A DNA stretch of 64,000 nt from Bacillota bacterium (lineage in GTDB: Bacteria > Bacillota > Clostridia > Christensenellales > Aristaeellaceae), in the NCBI GenBank assembly GCA_023444095.1, contig JAEZRP010000043.1, positions 88,419-152,418 on the forward strand. The letters run 5' to 3'. The notes below the pieces were generated by a model. It had not been told where the DNA came from, made no database searches, and saw only the letters and a list, made by a program, of their open reading frames with translations. Both the position numbers and the translations under genes were made by a program. This document shows, piece after piece, positions 34,210 through 42,934 of the stretch (the first letter of the stretch is position 1; every line of letters begins with the position of its first letter).

Positions 34210-35838
34210 ATGGTTATCACCGAGATCCTCGAGAAAAACGCGCGCCTGTATCCGGACGACGTCGCACTCGTCGAGATCAACCCCGAGCAGCGCGAGACGA
34301 GAAGGACCTGGAAGGAGTACGATCTCATCGAGTCGCAGGGCGACCGCGCCTATCGTCGCGAGATCACCTGGCACGTGTTCAACGAGAAGGCGAACCGCTT
34401 CGCCAATCTCCTCCTCGGAAGCGGCGTCAAAAGGGGCGACAAGATCGGCGTGCTCATGATGAACGGCCTCGAATGGCTGCCCGTCTACTTCGGCGTGCTG
34501 AAATCAGGTGCGATGGCGGTTCCGATGAACTTCCGCTACAGCCCGGACGAGATCCTCTACTGCGCGAACCTCGCGGACGTGGACATTCTGGTATTCGGTC
34601 CGGAGTTCATCGGGCGCATCGAGGAGATCGCGGACAACCTGAACTGCCGCCTCCTCTACTGCGGCCCCGGCGTCACGCCCTCGTTCGCCGACAGCTACAT
34701 AGAGCTTACCGCCAACTGCTCCTCCAAGACCCCGGAGGTTCCCATGGAGGAATCGGACGAGGCCGCCATCTACTTCTCTTCGGGCACGACCGGCTTTCCG
34801 AAGGCCATCCTTCACACCCACAAGAGCCTCATGCACGCGGTCTACACCGAACAGGCGCACCACGGCCAGACCAGGGAGGACATCTTCCTGTGCATTCCGC
34901 CGCTCTACCACACGGGCGCGAAGATGCACTGGTTCGGGAGCTTTCTGGTGGGCGGCAAGGCGATCCTCCTGAAGGGCACGAAGCCTGAGTATATCCTCGA
35001 CGCGGTGTCGAAGGAGAAGTGCTCCATCGTGTGGCTCCTGGTCCCGTGGGCGCAGGACATCCTCGCCTCGCTCGACCGGGGCGACCTCAAAATCGCCGAC
35101 TACGACCTCACCCGCTGGCGGCTCATGCACATCGGCGCGCAGCCCGTGCCTCAGTCGCTCATCAGGAGGTGGCTCCAGTATTTCCCTCATCATCAGTACG
35201 ACACCAACTACGGCCTCTCGGAATCCATCGGCCCCGGCTGTGTGCACCTGGGCATGGAGAATGTCCACAAGGTCGGCGCGATCGGCATCCCCGGCTACGG
35301 CTGGCAGGCGAAGATCGTGGACGAGAAGGGCGAGATCGTGAACCGGGGAGACGTGGGCGAGCTGTGCGTCAAGGGCGACGGCGTGATGGTTTGCTACTAC
35401 AAGGACCCCAAGGCGACGGCGGAGGTCCTGAAGGACGGCTGGCTCTTCACCGGCGACATGGCCATGCAGGATGAGGACGGATTCATCTTCCTGGTCGATC
35501 GCAAGAAGGATGTCATCATTACCGGCGGCGAGAACATCTATCCCGTGCAGATCGAGGACTTCCTGAATGCCCATCCCTCCGTCAAGGACGTGGCGGTGAT
35601 CGGACTCCCCGATTCGCGCCTCGGCGAGATCACCTGCGCGATCATCCAGATCGTACAGGGCCGCACGCTCACCGAGGAGGAAGTGGGCGAATACTGCAAG
35701 AAACTCCCGCGCTACAAGCGCCCGCGCGTCGTCATCTTCGCGGACGTGCCCAGAAACCCCACCGGCAAGATCGAGAAGCCCAAGCTGCGCAGGATGTACG
35801 GCGGCGAGGGACTCGTCGCGAATCAGAACAAGGGATAA
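34210..35838 (+). CDS. AMP-forming acyl-CoA ligase
   Basis: 542 aa class I adenylate-forming enzyme. Motifs in order: YFSSGTTGFPK (A3 phosphate loop, about 180), YGLSES (A5), FTGDMAMQDEDGF (A7), DRKKDVIITGGENIYP (A8) and NPTGKIEK with the catalytic Lys (A10, about 523). This group activates carboxylic acids (fatty, aryl or carnitine-like) as CoA thioesters; substrate not deducible from motifs. GGAGGAAG precedes the ATG. It is the first gene behind a tyrosine-type T-box, which suggests an acid linked to tyrosine metabolism, such as a 4-hydroxyphenyl acid. That link is inference. Confidence 0.9.
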   Translation: MVITEILEKNARLYPDDVALVEINPEQRETRRTWKEYDLIESQGDRAYRREITWHVFNEKANRFANLLLGSGVKRGDKIGVLMMNGLEWLPVYFGVLKSGAMAVPMNFRYSPDEILYCANLADVDILVFGPEFIGRIEEIADNLNCRLLYCGPGVTPSFADSYIELTANCSSKTPEVPMEESDEAAIYFSSGTTGFPKAILHTHKSLMHAVYTEQAHHGQTREDIFLCIPPLYHTGAKMHWFGSFLVGGKAILLKGTKPEYILDAVSKEKCSIVWLLVPWAQDILASLDRGDLKIADYDLTRWRLMHIGAQPVPQSLIRRWLQYFPHHQYDTNYGLSESIGPGCVHLGMENVHKVGAIGIPGYGWQAKIVDEKGEIVNRGDVGELCVKGDGVMVCYYKDPKATAEVLKDGWLFTGDMAMQDEDGFIFLVDRKKDVIITGGENIYPVQIEDFLNAHPSVKDVAVIGLPDSRLGEITCAIIQIVQGRTLTEEEVGEYCKKLPRYKRPRVVIFADVPRNPTGKIEKPKLRRMYGGEGLVANQNKG

Positions 35839-35874
35839 CCCAAGCGGCATTACGAGAATACGGAGGCATGAGAT

Positions 35875-37050
35875 ATGAATCGGTATGTCCGGCTGATCCT
35901 GGCGGTCGTCGCGCTTCTCCTCGCCGGAATCATTTACGCCTGGTCCTTCCTGAAGGTTCCGCTCGCCCAAAACGTATACCCGGACGCGAGCGCCGCACAG
36001 CTCCAGCTCAACTACACGCTGACCCTCTGTTTCTTCTGCCTGAGCGGCGTGCTCTCAGGCTCCCTCGCGAAGCTGATTCCCGCGCGCGTGCGCATGCTCT
36101 TCAGCGCGGCGCTGGTCGCGGGCGGGTTCGCCATCGTCTCCCAACTGGACGCGGGCGCGAGCCTGCTCCGGCTCTACGTGGGCTACGGTTTTCTCGCGGG
36201 CGCGGGCATCGGCATGGTGTACAACACCGTCATCTCCGTGACCAACGCCTGGTTCCCCGACCGCAAGGGCTTTGCCTCCGGCGCGATGATGCTCGGCTTC
36301 GGGTTTTCCGCAATGGTTCTCGGGAACCTCGCCGTGAAGCTTTTTGACACCTCCGTCGGCTGGCGTGGCACCTTCCTTTGGTACGGCGTCGGCATCGGTG
36401 TGCTCCTGGCCGTCATCGGGCTTACGGTGCGGCTCCCGAAGCCGGGCGAGGTGCCCGCGCGCGCGGTGCAGGCCGCGACGGACGGCAAGGATTTCTCGAC
36501 CGGGCAGATGCTGAGGCGTCCCTCGTTCTGGCTTCTGTACGCCTTCTGCACCATGATCGGCATGGTCGGCGCGACCGCCATCGGCCAATCCAAGCAGTTC
36601 ATGACGAGCATGAACGCATCCGCCGCAACCGTTGCGCTGGGCGCGAGCATGATCTCCGTCATGAACGGGCTCGGACGGCTCATCTCGGGAACAATGTTTG
36701 ATAAGATCGGGCTGCGCAAGACCCAGTACGTCAATAGTGTCGTGCTGATCCTCGCGCCCGTGACGATGCTCGTCGCCGTGAAGGCGGCCTCCCCGGCCAT
36801 AGCGTTCATCGGGCTCTGCATGTGCGGCCTCGCCTACTCGTTCGCGCCCACGGTCACGTCGACGTTCACCCTCGCGTTCTTCGGGCGCAAGAATTTCCCG
36901 CTCAACTTCCCGGTTCTGACGCTCACGCTCATCCCCGCGTCCTTTGCGGCGACCGCCCTTGCGCCCATGAGCTACACGAACACCTACCTCATCCTGACCG
37001 GCATCGCGGTGCTCGGCGCGGCGGTGAACCTGTTCATCAGAAAGGCGTAA
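35875..37050 (+). CDS. MFS transporter, oxalate/formate antiporter (OFA)-like
   Basis: 391 aa with about twelve membrane segments and a central cytoplasmic loop near 195-215. Features such as GIIYAWSFLKVPL at the N-terminus, NAWFPDRKGFASGAM after helix 4 and NGLGRLISGTMFDKIG match the OFA family of monocarboxylate/dicarboxylate carriers. It lies 36 bp after the CoA ligase with its own GGAGG, so it probably moves the acid substrate or product of that enzyme. Direction and substrate unknown. Confidence 0.87.
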   Translation: MNRYVRLILAVVALLLAGIIYAWSFLKVPLAQNVYPDASAAQLQLNYTLTLCFFCLSGVLSGSLAKLIPARVRMLFSAALVAGGFAIVSQLDAGASLLRLYVGYGFLAGAGIGMVYNTVISVTNAWFPDRKGFASGAMMLGFGFSAMVLGNLAVKLFDTSVGWRGTFLWYGVGIGVLLAVIGLTVRLPKPGEVPARAVQAATDGKDFSTGQMLRRPSFWLLYAFCTMIGMVGATAIGQSKQFMTSMNASAATVALGASMISVMNGLGRLISGTMFDKIGLRKTQYVNSVVLILAPVTMLVAVKAASPAIAFIGLCMCGLAYSFAPTVTSTFTLAFFGRKNFPLNFPVLTLTLIPASFAATALAPMSYTNTYLILTGIAVLGAAVNLFIRKA

Positions 37051-37051
37051 T

Positions 37052-38113
37052 ATGTCATATTCAGACGGCTGGGCGGCCCTCAATCTTGAAATGCCCGCGC
37101 GGGTGCCGCGCACGGAGTACTCCATCGCGGAGTACCACTTTCCGCTGATCCGGCGCGTAACCGGGCTCGACGTCTCCGATCAGTCGAGCGCCGCCGAGAA
37201 GGCGCGAGCCCGGCGGGCGATGCGCGAGGCGTGGAACTTCGATTTCTCGTGGAGCACGTATCTCGTGACCCAACTCCTCGAAAAAAAGCGCACCCGGATG
37301 GGGCACGCGGTGTACGGCGCGTCGGGCGCTGACAAAGATACGCGCATCGAGTGCCCCTTTGCCTCCCCCGAGGAGGCGCTGGCGTTCGATCCGCTCGAGA
37401 CATACGGTCCCATCGACGAGGCCGCGCTGAAGGCTACATTCGAGGAGCACTACCGCAAGAACGTCGAAGGCCTCCCGAACGAGGTCAACATGACCGGGAT
37501 CTATGTGACCCTGATCTCCGGACTCATCGAGATCTTCGGTTGGGAAATCATGCTTGAGGCGCTCGGAGACGATCCGGACGGCTTCGGCGCGGTCGCGAAC
37601 CGCTACGCGGATTGGATGATGCCCGCGTTCCGTGCGCTCGCCGCCGCGGACGTCCCGTGCGTCATGATTCATGACGACATCGTATGGACATCAGGCGCGT
37701 TCGTCAACCCCGCGTGGTACCGGAAGTACGTCTTCCCCAACTACGCGCGGTACTTCGCGCCCATCCTCGAATCCGGCAAGAAGCTCGTCTACACCTCAGA
37801 CGGCTGCTATACCCAGTTCATCGACGACATCGCCCGGGCCGGCGCGCAGGCGTTCGTTCTCGAGCCATCCACCGACATGGCCTACATCGCCGAGAAGTAT
37901 GGGCGTACACACGCCTTCATCGGAAACGCCGATACCCGCATCCTGCTCTCCGGCACTCCCGCCATGATCCGTGCCGAGGTCAAGCGCTGTATGGACATCG
38001 GCAAGGCCTGCCCCGGCTTCCTGATGGCCGTCGGAAACCACATCCCCGCCAATACCCCCATTGAAAACTGCCTCATCTACCAGGAAGAGTACGAAAGGCA
38101 GTCCAGAAGGTGA
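37052..38113 (+). CDS. uroporphyrinogen decarboxylase-family (MtaA/CmuA-like) protein
   Basis: 353 aa with the UroD TIM-barrel fold. Typical segments are PCVMIHDDIVWTSG, YTSDGCYTQFIDDIA and HAFIGNADTRILLSG. Key arginines of true UroD at the N-terminus are not evident, and no haem genes are near, so a methyltransferase role of the MtaA/CmuA/demethylase group is more likely. It starts 1 bp after the carrier gene. These enzymes usually act with a corrinoid protein, which is absent from this operon. Possibly it removes or transfers a methyl group from the substrate handled by the CoA ligase (inference). Confidence 0.8.
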   Translation: MSYSDGWAALNLEMPARVPRTEYSIAEYHFPLIRRVTGLDVSDQSSAAEKARARRAMREAWNFDFSWSTYLVTQLLEKKRTRMGHAVYGASGADKDTRIECPFASPEEALAFDPLETYGPIDEAALKATFEEHYRKNVEGLPNEVNMTGIYVTLISGLIEIFGWEIMLEALGDDPDGFGAVANRYADWMMPAFRALAAADVPCVMIHDDIVWTSGAFVNPAWYRKYVFPNYARYFAPILESGKKLVYTSDGCYTQFIDDIARAGAQAFVLEPSTDMAYIAEKYGRTHAFIGNADTRILLSGTPAMIRAEVKRCMDIGKACPGFLMAVGNHIPANTPIENCLIYQEEYERQSRR

Positions 38114-38115
38114 GC

Positions 38116-38200
38116 AGGGACTCCGCCGAAGGGACAATGTCCCTGCGGAATCTCATACCGAAACTATCGTCCGCCCGGGGCTAACCCCGGACGGACGAAT
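38116..38200 (+). repeat. composite hairpin repeat, copy C1
   Basis: Starts 2 bp after the UroD-like stop. GGGAC/GTCCC (38131-38143), GGAATCTC, spacer, then hairpin 3 CGTCCGcCCGGGG/CCCCGGaCGGACG (38168-38197; one mismatch, 4-base loop). Confidence 0.8.
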
Positions 38201-38224
38201 TCGCGCTCCGGAATCCCGTTTGCT

Positions 38225-38362
38225 CGGGGATTGTCTCCAAGAACGACCAGCGGACATCTATTGCATTTTCCACCCGGCAAGGGGTTCTCGAGCGCCAGCC
38301 TTGGAGGTTGTTTGATCAACCCGCCGCTGGGAACCCGAGGGCAACGCCTTTGGGGTCCCCCT
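38225..38362 (-). repeat. composite hairpin repeat, copy C2 (degenerate)
   Basis: Faces C1 and follows the aldolase stop in aldolase orientation. On the minus strand it retains GCCCTCGGGTTCCC, CTCGAGAACCCC and the TTGCCGGGTGGAAAAT spacer that matches copies B1 and D; the hairpins are eroded. Confidence 0.5.
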
Positions 38363-38365
38363 CCC

Positions 38366-39655
38366 TCACTCCTGCAGCCCAAACGCCCTGTTGATCTCGC
38401 GCACCTGGTCGTCTGAGATGATGACGACGGGACCGATGTCGCGCGCGCCGATGATGGCCTCGGCGGAGTAATCGAGCACCTCGAGGCGGTCGAAGGCATT
38501 GAGGAGGGAGGAACCGGTAACGACGACTGCGTTGTTGTCGATGATGACGGCGGGGGTCTTTTCATCGAAGGCGGCGGAGATGGCCGCAGGATCGTTGGCG
38601 ACTGCTTCGTAGGGGAGGCGCTTGACGTCGCGGAGCATGATATAGCTCTCGGGAATGGTGCGGGAATCGAATGCGGCGTCCGTGACGGCGAAGGACATGA
38701 TGGCCGGGGGCTTCGCGATGATGACCGCGCCGATCCCGGGGTGCTCGGCGTAGATGCGCTCGTGGAGCCGGACGGAGCGAGAGGGCACCTTCCCGCTCTC
38801 GCACATGCCGGACTTGATGCGCACGATGTCGTCAAGGTCGAGGTACTTTCGATCCTTCATGTAGGGCGTGATGAGGAAGGAGCCGTCGGAGAGCCGATGC
38901 GAAAACGTGCCCTGCGTGGAGGTAAAGAGCTTCTGGTCATACGCGCGGTGAATGAGCGCGCACATGTCTCGCCTGAGCTCCCGCTCCTCGCTCGTGTGTC
39001 TGCCGGGGATGAAGAAGTCCATCTCCCCACCGCGCTCCCGGTCTAGGGAAAGCTGGATGTCTGTGAGCTCGCGCGGCGCGCCGATCTTCTTCGCGCCGAT
39101 CTCGATGCGACCCGCGTAATCGAGCGTCTCAAAAGCCATGAACGCGGTAAAAAGGTCCGTGGAACCGCAGACGACGCCGTGGTTCTCAAGAAGCACCGTG
39201 CGCCTGCCCTTTCGGAACTCGTCCGCGATCCGCTCGCCGAGAAGCGCGCTCCCGGGCACCTCGTACTTCGCCATGCCGACCTCGCCGAGGAGATCTCGCG
39301 CGCCGGGCACGAGGTTCACCATGGGGATCTTGCGCGCCAGGGAGAACGCGACGAGCGTCGGCGGGTGCGCGTGCAGAATCGCCTTGAGATCGGGGCGCGT
39401 CTCGTATATCTTTTTGTGGAAGGGCAGTTCGACGGACGGTTTGTGGATGCCGATCACCTCTCCGGATGGCTTTACGCGGATCATGTCCTTGCGCGTGAGC
39501 GTGCCCTTGTCGACGCTGCCGGGGGTAATCCAGATGTCGCCGTCGTCGTCCATGATCGAGAGGTTCCCGCCGGACGTGGTCGTCATGCCGTAGTGGTAGA
39601 TTCGATCCATGATCAAAACCAGCTGATCCGCCGGATGCATCAGTTCAAAGCTCAT
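38366..39655 (-). CDS. tandem class II aldolase/adducin-domain protein, second domain degenerate
   Basis: 429 aa, twice the usual length of fuculose-phosphate aldolase-type proteins. Domain 1 (about 1-200) has TTSGGNLSI, ITPGSVDKG, the zinc-ligand motif HAHPP and LLENHGVV, so it looks active. Domain 2 (about 215-425) has the same fold signature (STQGTFSHRL, LITPYMKDR), but HAHP is replaced by AKPPAI and LENHGVV by IDNNAVVV, so it has probably lost metal binding. GGGAGGG precedes the ATG. The first domain may cleave a ketose-phosphate or act as a decarboxylase/epimerase. Neighbours give no substrate. Confidence 0.85.
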   Translation of the reverse strand: MSFELMHPADQLVLIMDRIYHYGMTTTSGGNLSIMDDDGDIWITPGSVDKGTLTRKDMIRVKPSGEVIGIHKPSVELPFHKKIYETRPDLKAILHAHPPTLVAFSLARKIPMVNLVPGARDLLGEVGMAKYEVPGSALLGERIADEFRKGRRTVLLENHGVVCGSTDLFTAFMAFETLDYAGRIEIGAKKIGAPRELTDIQLSLDRERGGEMDFFIPGRHTSEERELRRDMCALIHRAYDQKLFTSTQGTFSHRLSDGSFLITPYMKDRKYLDLDDIVRIKSGMCESGKVPSRSVRLHERIYAEHPGIGAVIIAKPPAIMSFAVTDAAFDSRTIPESYIMLRDVKRLPYEAVANDPAAISAAFDEKTPAVIIDNNAVVVTGSSLLNAFDRLEVLDYSAEAIIGARDIGPVVIISDDQVREINRAFGLQE

Positions 39656-39687
39656 TTCAATCCCTCCCGCGTGCGTTTTCCGACTTC

Positions 39688-39716
39688 ATTATACATCAAC
39701 CGCGGCGGAAAGGAAA
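39688..39716 (-). promoter_or_regulatory. promoter for the tandem aldolase gene
   Basis: Perfect TATAAT on the minus strand (39693-39688); the -35 at 17 bp (TTTCCT) is weak. Confidence 0.5.
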
Positions 39717-39769
39717 CGCGGTTAAACGAAACGGCGCCCCGAATTAACGGGACGCCGCACGGGTTCAGG

Positions 39770-40315
39770 TTACCACTTTCTGCCGGGATCGTCGGCCATC
39801 ATGTTGACGGTTCCCGCCGGATAGAACACGCAGTAGTGCGAAATGGCGGGGTTCTTCCCCTTGCGCGGGAACACGAACTTGACGTTCAGATCCTTCGTGA
39901 CCCTGTAGCTGATGAAGAGCTCCGTCTTCGAGCGAGTCAGATGATCCGGCTCGCCGAAGTACTTCGTCACGTCCGTAAGCTTGATCTTCGAAAGCCGCGC
40001 GTCGAAGGAACGGATCTCGAAGATCTGCTCGCCCTTGTTGACGCCGAACACGAGCTTTTCCTTGCCGTATGTGTAATAGGTGCCCTTCGCCGAGGCGACG
40101 TAGTCCGAGCTGTCCGCCTCGCCCAGCTCATCTATCACGACGTCGATGGTGTCGCTCCGAGCTGCGAAGGAGGCGTTGAGCACCCAGCCCTTCCGGCCAA
40201 GCCGGTCGATGGACTTGAGGAGCGCGTTCGCGTTTGTTTCGGCAGAAGCGGGCAGAACCGCGAGGTAAAGGATCAGAGCCAACAGAATGGAAATCAGCTT
40301 ATTCCTTTTTTTCAT
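39770..40315 (-). CDS. YjgB-like (DUF4309) secreted protein
   Basis: 181 aa. Signal peptide to about residue 25 (LPASAET). The rest matches the DUF4309 pattern seen in Bacillus YjgB: TIDVVIDELGEAD, GTYYTYGKEKLVFGVNKG, QIFEIRSFDARLSKI, and the closing VKFVFP and HYCVFYP. Function unknown. The ATG at 40315 has GGCGGTG 7 bp upstream; the GTG nine bases earlier does not. It lies after the GH2 gene in the same direction and may be transcribed with it. Confidence 0.8.
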   Translation of the reverse strand: MKKRNKLISILLALILYLAVLPASAETNANALLKSIDRLGRKGWVLNASFAARSDTIDVVIDELGEADSSDYVASAKGTYYTYGKEKLVFGVNKGEQIFEIRSFDARLSKIKLTDVTKYFGEPDHLTRSKTELFISYRVTKDLNVKFVFPRKGKNPAISHYCVFYPAGTVNMMADDPGRKW

Positions 40316-40444
40316 TGAAAACACCGCCTTTGAACTTTTTCACCGAGCGTTCCGTCGGCTTCGATCCTCGGGCCCAAGGATCGCGTCGGCGCCGTTCAGC
40401 AGCGATATATAGACGCACGCGTTCCGCCGGATGTTTCCAATTTC

Positions 40445-40472
40445 GGGCGGATGGAAGGTAATTCCACCGCCC
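40445..40472 (-). terminator. hairpin after the second GH2 gene
   Basis: GGGCGG..GGAA/TTCC..CCGCCC (40472-40445), 9 bp after the stop, with no T-run. The rest of the 166-bp gap to the YjgB-like gene holds another small GATCCT/AGGATC hairpin (about 40365-40385) and no gene. Confidence 0.4.
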
Positions 40473-40481
40473 ATCTACCGC

Positions 40482-42722
40482 TCACTCCGCCCGAAAGACG
40501 AGTTCCGCGCTCTCTGCGTTCGCGCAGCGCGCGGTGACGCGCACCTCGCCGGACTTCCCGTTCGAGCGCAAAACGATCAGCAAGTGCCCTTCGTGCATGC
40601 GCGGAATCTCGTCCGCCGCGAGAAAGTCCCCGTTCGAGAGCTTCCACAAAACAGCCGCGCCTTCGACCGACACCGTCAGCTCGGGCCGCATGCGGGTGTC
40701 AATCTGTCCCTCGGAATCAAGAAGATACGCCTCGATCTGCGCGATGTCCCGCCCGTCGGGCCTGAGGGATTCGTCGCACAGCCTGAGCGCCAGCCGGGCG
40801 GGCCCGGCGCTCGTCCAGAGCCGGTCCGCGCAGACCTTTTCGCCGCCGATATACCCCTCCGCAACGAGCTCCCCGGGCGCGTAGGGCACGTGAAAATAGG
40901 CAATGTGCTCGTCCGGGTCGGGCTTTGCAGCGCGCGGGAACCGGCCCGACTGGCGCAGAACGACCTCGTCGCAGTTCGTGAACGCCGCCACGCGGTAAAT
41001 GCGTCCCGGCCTGTTCTGGTTCCAGTCCCCCGCGAGCTCCGGGAAGCTCCACATGGAATTTGCCATGTCCCACGGCTTCGAATCGTCGAATACCGCGAGC
41101 TTCACCATCGGCTCCTTCTTCCATTGGCTTTCGATGTGGCGCGCGCGCGGCTTCGGGAAGCCCGCGCTGTCGATCGGGCATCCCGTCCAGCCGTGGCAGG
41201 GCCAGCCGGTCGATTCGCCGAGGTAGTCGATCCCCGCCCAGTAGAACCCGCCAGCGACCCAGGGATGCTTCTCGACATCGTTCCACGGCGAGACGGGCAC
41301 GAGGTTCGTATTCGAAAGCTCTTCGAAGCGGTAGTAGGCCAGTATCTCCGAGCCGATGAAAGGCTTTCTGAGGCCCTTTTCCCTCAGCGCGACGTAGAAC
41401 GACTCCATGTAGTTGCCCATGAACACGTCCACGAGTTCCCCGTACCGCACGGTCGCAGCAAGCCGATCCTCGAGGGGCTCGGATTCGTCGAAGCCCTTGA
41501 GCACATAGCTGATGAGCGCCATGGACACGGGCCGCGAGGGATCGAGCGCACGGCAGCGCGCGCACATCTCCGCGAGATATGTATAATACGCCTCCTGAAA
41601 CTGGATTTCGACCTCGTTTCCGACGCTCCAGAGGATCACGGAGGGATGGCTCTTGTCTCGGGCGATCATCGCGCCGAGATCGGAAAGCCGATCGGTCGGG
41701 AAGATGTCCTTGAAGTACAGCTTCGTACCCGTCCATTTGTCGTAAAGCTCGTCAATCACCAGAAGCCCGAGCTCGTCGCAGAGATCGTAGAACTCCGGCG
41801 CCTGCGGGTTGTGTGAGGTGCGCACGGCGTTTGCGCCCAGCTCCCGGAGCTTCAGAAGCCGCCGTCGCCAGATTTTCTCCGGAACCGCCGCGCCGAACGC
41901 GCCGCCGTCGTGGTGGAGGTTCACGCCCTTGAGCTTCAGGCTTCGCCCGTTGAGAAAAAATCCCGCGTCCGGATCGAAGCGCGCGTCCCGAAAGCCAGTT
42001 TTAATCTCCCGCGCATCGACCGGCTGACCCTTTGAGAACACCTTCGCGGACAGAACGTGCAGCTTCGGCGCGTCGACGTCCCACAATTCGGGCGACCGGA
42101 CGCGCATCCGCGCGGAAAACGCGCTCGTTCCGGGCGCAGCGAGACCCGCAAGGTGCGTCACCTCGCCACAGAGGGCGATTTCGATTTCGGCCTCGCGCGC
42201 TACATCCGCGTTCTCGATCTCGACGGAAGCATCCACAAGCGCGTCGCTTCCGTCCATGACGTGCGTGGCGGAAAGCCCCCACGGCGCGACGCGGCATTGG
42301 CTGGTCACAAATAGCCTCACGTTCCGGTAGATGCCCATGCCGCTGTACCAGCGGTCGCCGGAATCGGTATCGTCGAGCCGCACCAGAATCTCGTTCTCCA
42401 CGCCGGTCAGAAGCCCGGTCAGCTCGGCGACAAACGGCGTGTAGCCGTAACTGTGCTCGCAAATCGCGGAGCCGTTCAGATACACGGTCGCGAACCGCTG
42501 CGCGCCGTCAAACACGAGAGCGACGGCTTTGCCGTCCCACTCCTCCGGCGCGAAGAATATCTTCTTGTACCAGATGATGGCGCGGTGCGGATAGAATCCC
42601 TGTGCGCCCATTTCCGTCTCCGCGCGCGGCAATGTGATCTGATAGTCGTGCGGCAGCTCCACCTCGCAATATGCTTCCCCATCCGATGAAAACAGCCAGT
42701 CGTCGTTGAATAATGCTTCCAT
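40482..42722 (-). CDS. glycoside hydrolase family 2 protein (beta-galactosidase/glucuronidase-like)
   Basis: 746 aa. N-terminal sugar-binding domain (to about 160), Ig-like domain, TIM barrel and C-terminal beta domains. The acid/base Glu is in HPSVILWSVGNEVE (about residue 370); the likely nucleophile is in FIGSEILAYYRFEE (about 460), followed by GGFYWAGIDYLGES. No signal peptide. The sequence LKGVNLHHDGGAFGAAVP and length fit the bacterial GH2 subgroup often called DUF4982 or beta-galactosidase; substrate not certain. The promoter lies inside repeat copy D. Confidence 0.92.
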   Translation of the reverse strand: MEALFNDDWLFSSDGEAYCEVELPHDYQITLPRAETEMGAQGFYPHRAIIWYKKIFFAPEEWDGKAVALVFDGAQRFATVYLNGSAICEHSYGYTPFVAELTGLLTGVENEILVRLDDTDSGDRWYSGMGIYRNVRLFVTSQCRVAPWGLSATHVMDGSDALVDASVEIENADVAREAEIEIALCGEVTHLAGLAAPGTSAFSARMRVRSPELWDVDAPKLHVLSAKVFSKGQPVDAREIKTGFRDARFDPDAGFFLNGRSLKLKGVNLHHDGGAFGAAVPEKIWRRRLLKLRELGANAVRTSHNPQAPEFYDLCDELGLLVIDELYDKWTGTKLYFKDIFPTDRLSDLGAMIARDKSHPSVILWSVGNEVEIQFQEAYYTYLAEMCARCRALDPSRPVSMALISYVLKGFDESEPLEDRLAATVRYGELVDVFMGNYMESFYVALREKGLRKPFIGSEILAYYRFEELSNTNLVPVSPWNDVEKHPWVAGGFYWAGIDYLGESTGWPCHGWTGCPIDSAGFPKPRARHIESQWKKEPMVKLAVFDDSKPWDMANSMWSFPELAGDWNQNRPGRIYRVAAFTNCDEVVLRQSGRFPRAAKPDPDEHIAYFHVPYAPGELVAEGYIGGEKVCADRLWTSAGPARLALRLCDESLRPDGRDIAQIEAYLLDSEGQIDTRMRPELTVSVEGAAVLWKLSNGDFLAADEIPRMHEGHLLIVLRSNGKSGEVRVTARCANAESAELVFRAE

Positions 42723-42739
42723 CCCATTCCCCTCCTCGT

Positions 42740-42870
42740 CGTCGCAGAGGCCCCTCAACCTGACCTCGTCCGAGCGGGGCCTGGCCCCGGTCGGACGACA
42801 ACCAAGTACATTATATCCCACCGGCAAGAGATTCTCAAGGGCGGCGGTGCTTGCGGAAGAGCGCCCCCAG
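42740..42870 (-). repeat. composite hairpin repeat, copy D
   Basis: Between the hydrogenase terminator and the GH2 gene. On the minus strand: GCCCTTGAGAATCTC, TTGCCGGTGGGATATAAT, then hairpin 3 GTCCGAcCGGGG/CCCCGcTCGGAC (42796-42768; one mismatch). The spacer contains a good promoter. Confidence 0.75.
42810..42838 (-). promoter_or_regulatory. promoter for the second GH2 gene, inside repeat D
   Basis: Minus strand TTGAGA (42838-42833), 17-bp spacer, perfect TATAAT (42815-42810). The TTGAGA belongs to the conserved CCTTGAGAATC of the repeat. Confidence 0.7.
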
Positions 42871-42883
42871 TGTTCCTTTCCCA

Positions 42884-42920
42884 ACAGAAAAGCGAACGCC
42901 GCTTGTTGGGCGGCGCTCGC
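42884..42920 (-). terminator. intrinsic terminator of the hydrogenase operon
   Basis: Minus strand stem GCGAGCGCCGC/GCGGCGTTCGC (42920-42892; one G-U pair) with a 7-base loop, followed by TTTTCTGTT, 14 bp after the hydA stop. Confidence 0.85.
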
Positions 42921-42934
42921 AGAGGTCTGTGGAT

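Noticed and set aside
40325..40481. Small RNA or riboswitch before the YjgB-like gene
   Set aside because: Two modest hairpins are present, but no known riboswitch motif or consistent structure could be recognised.
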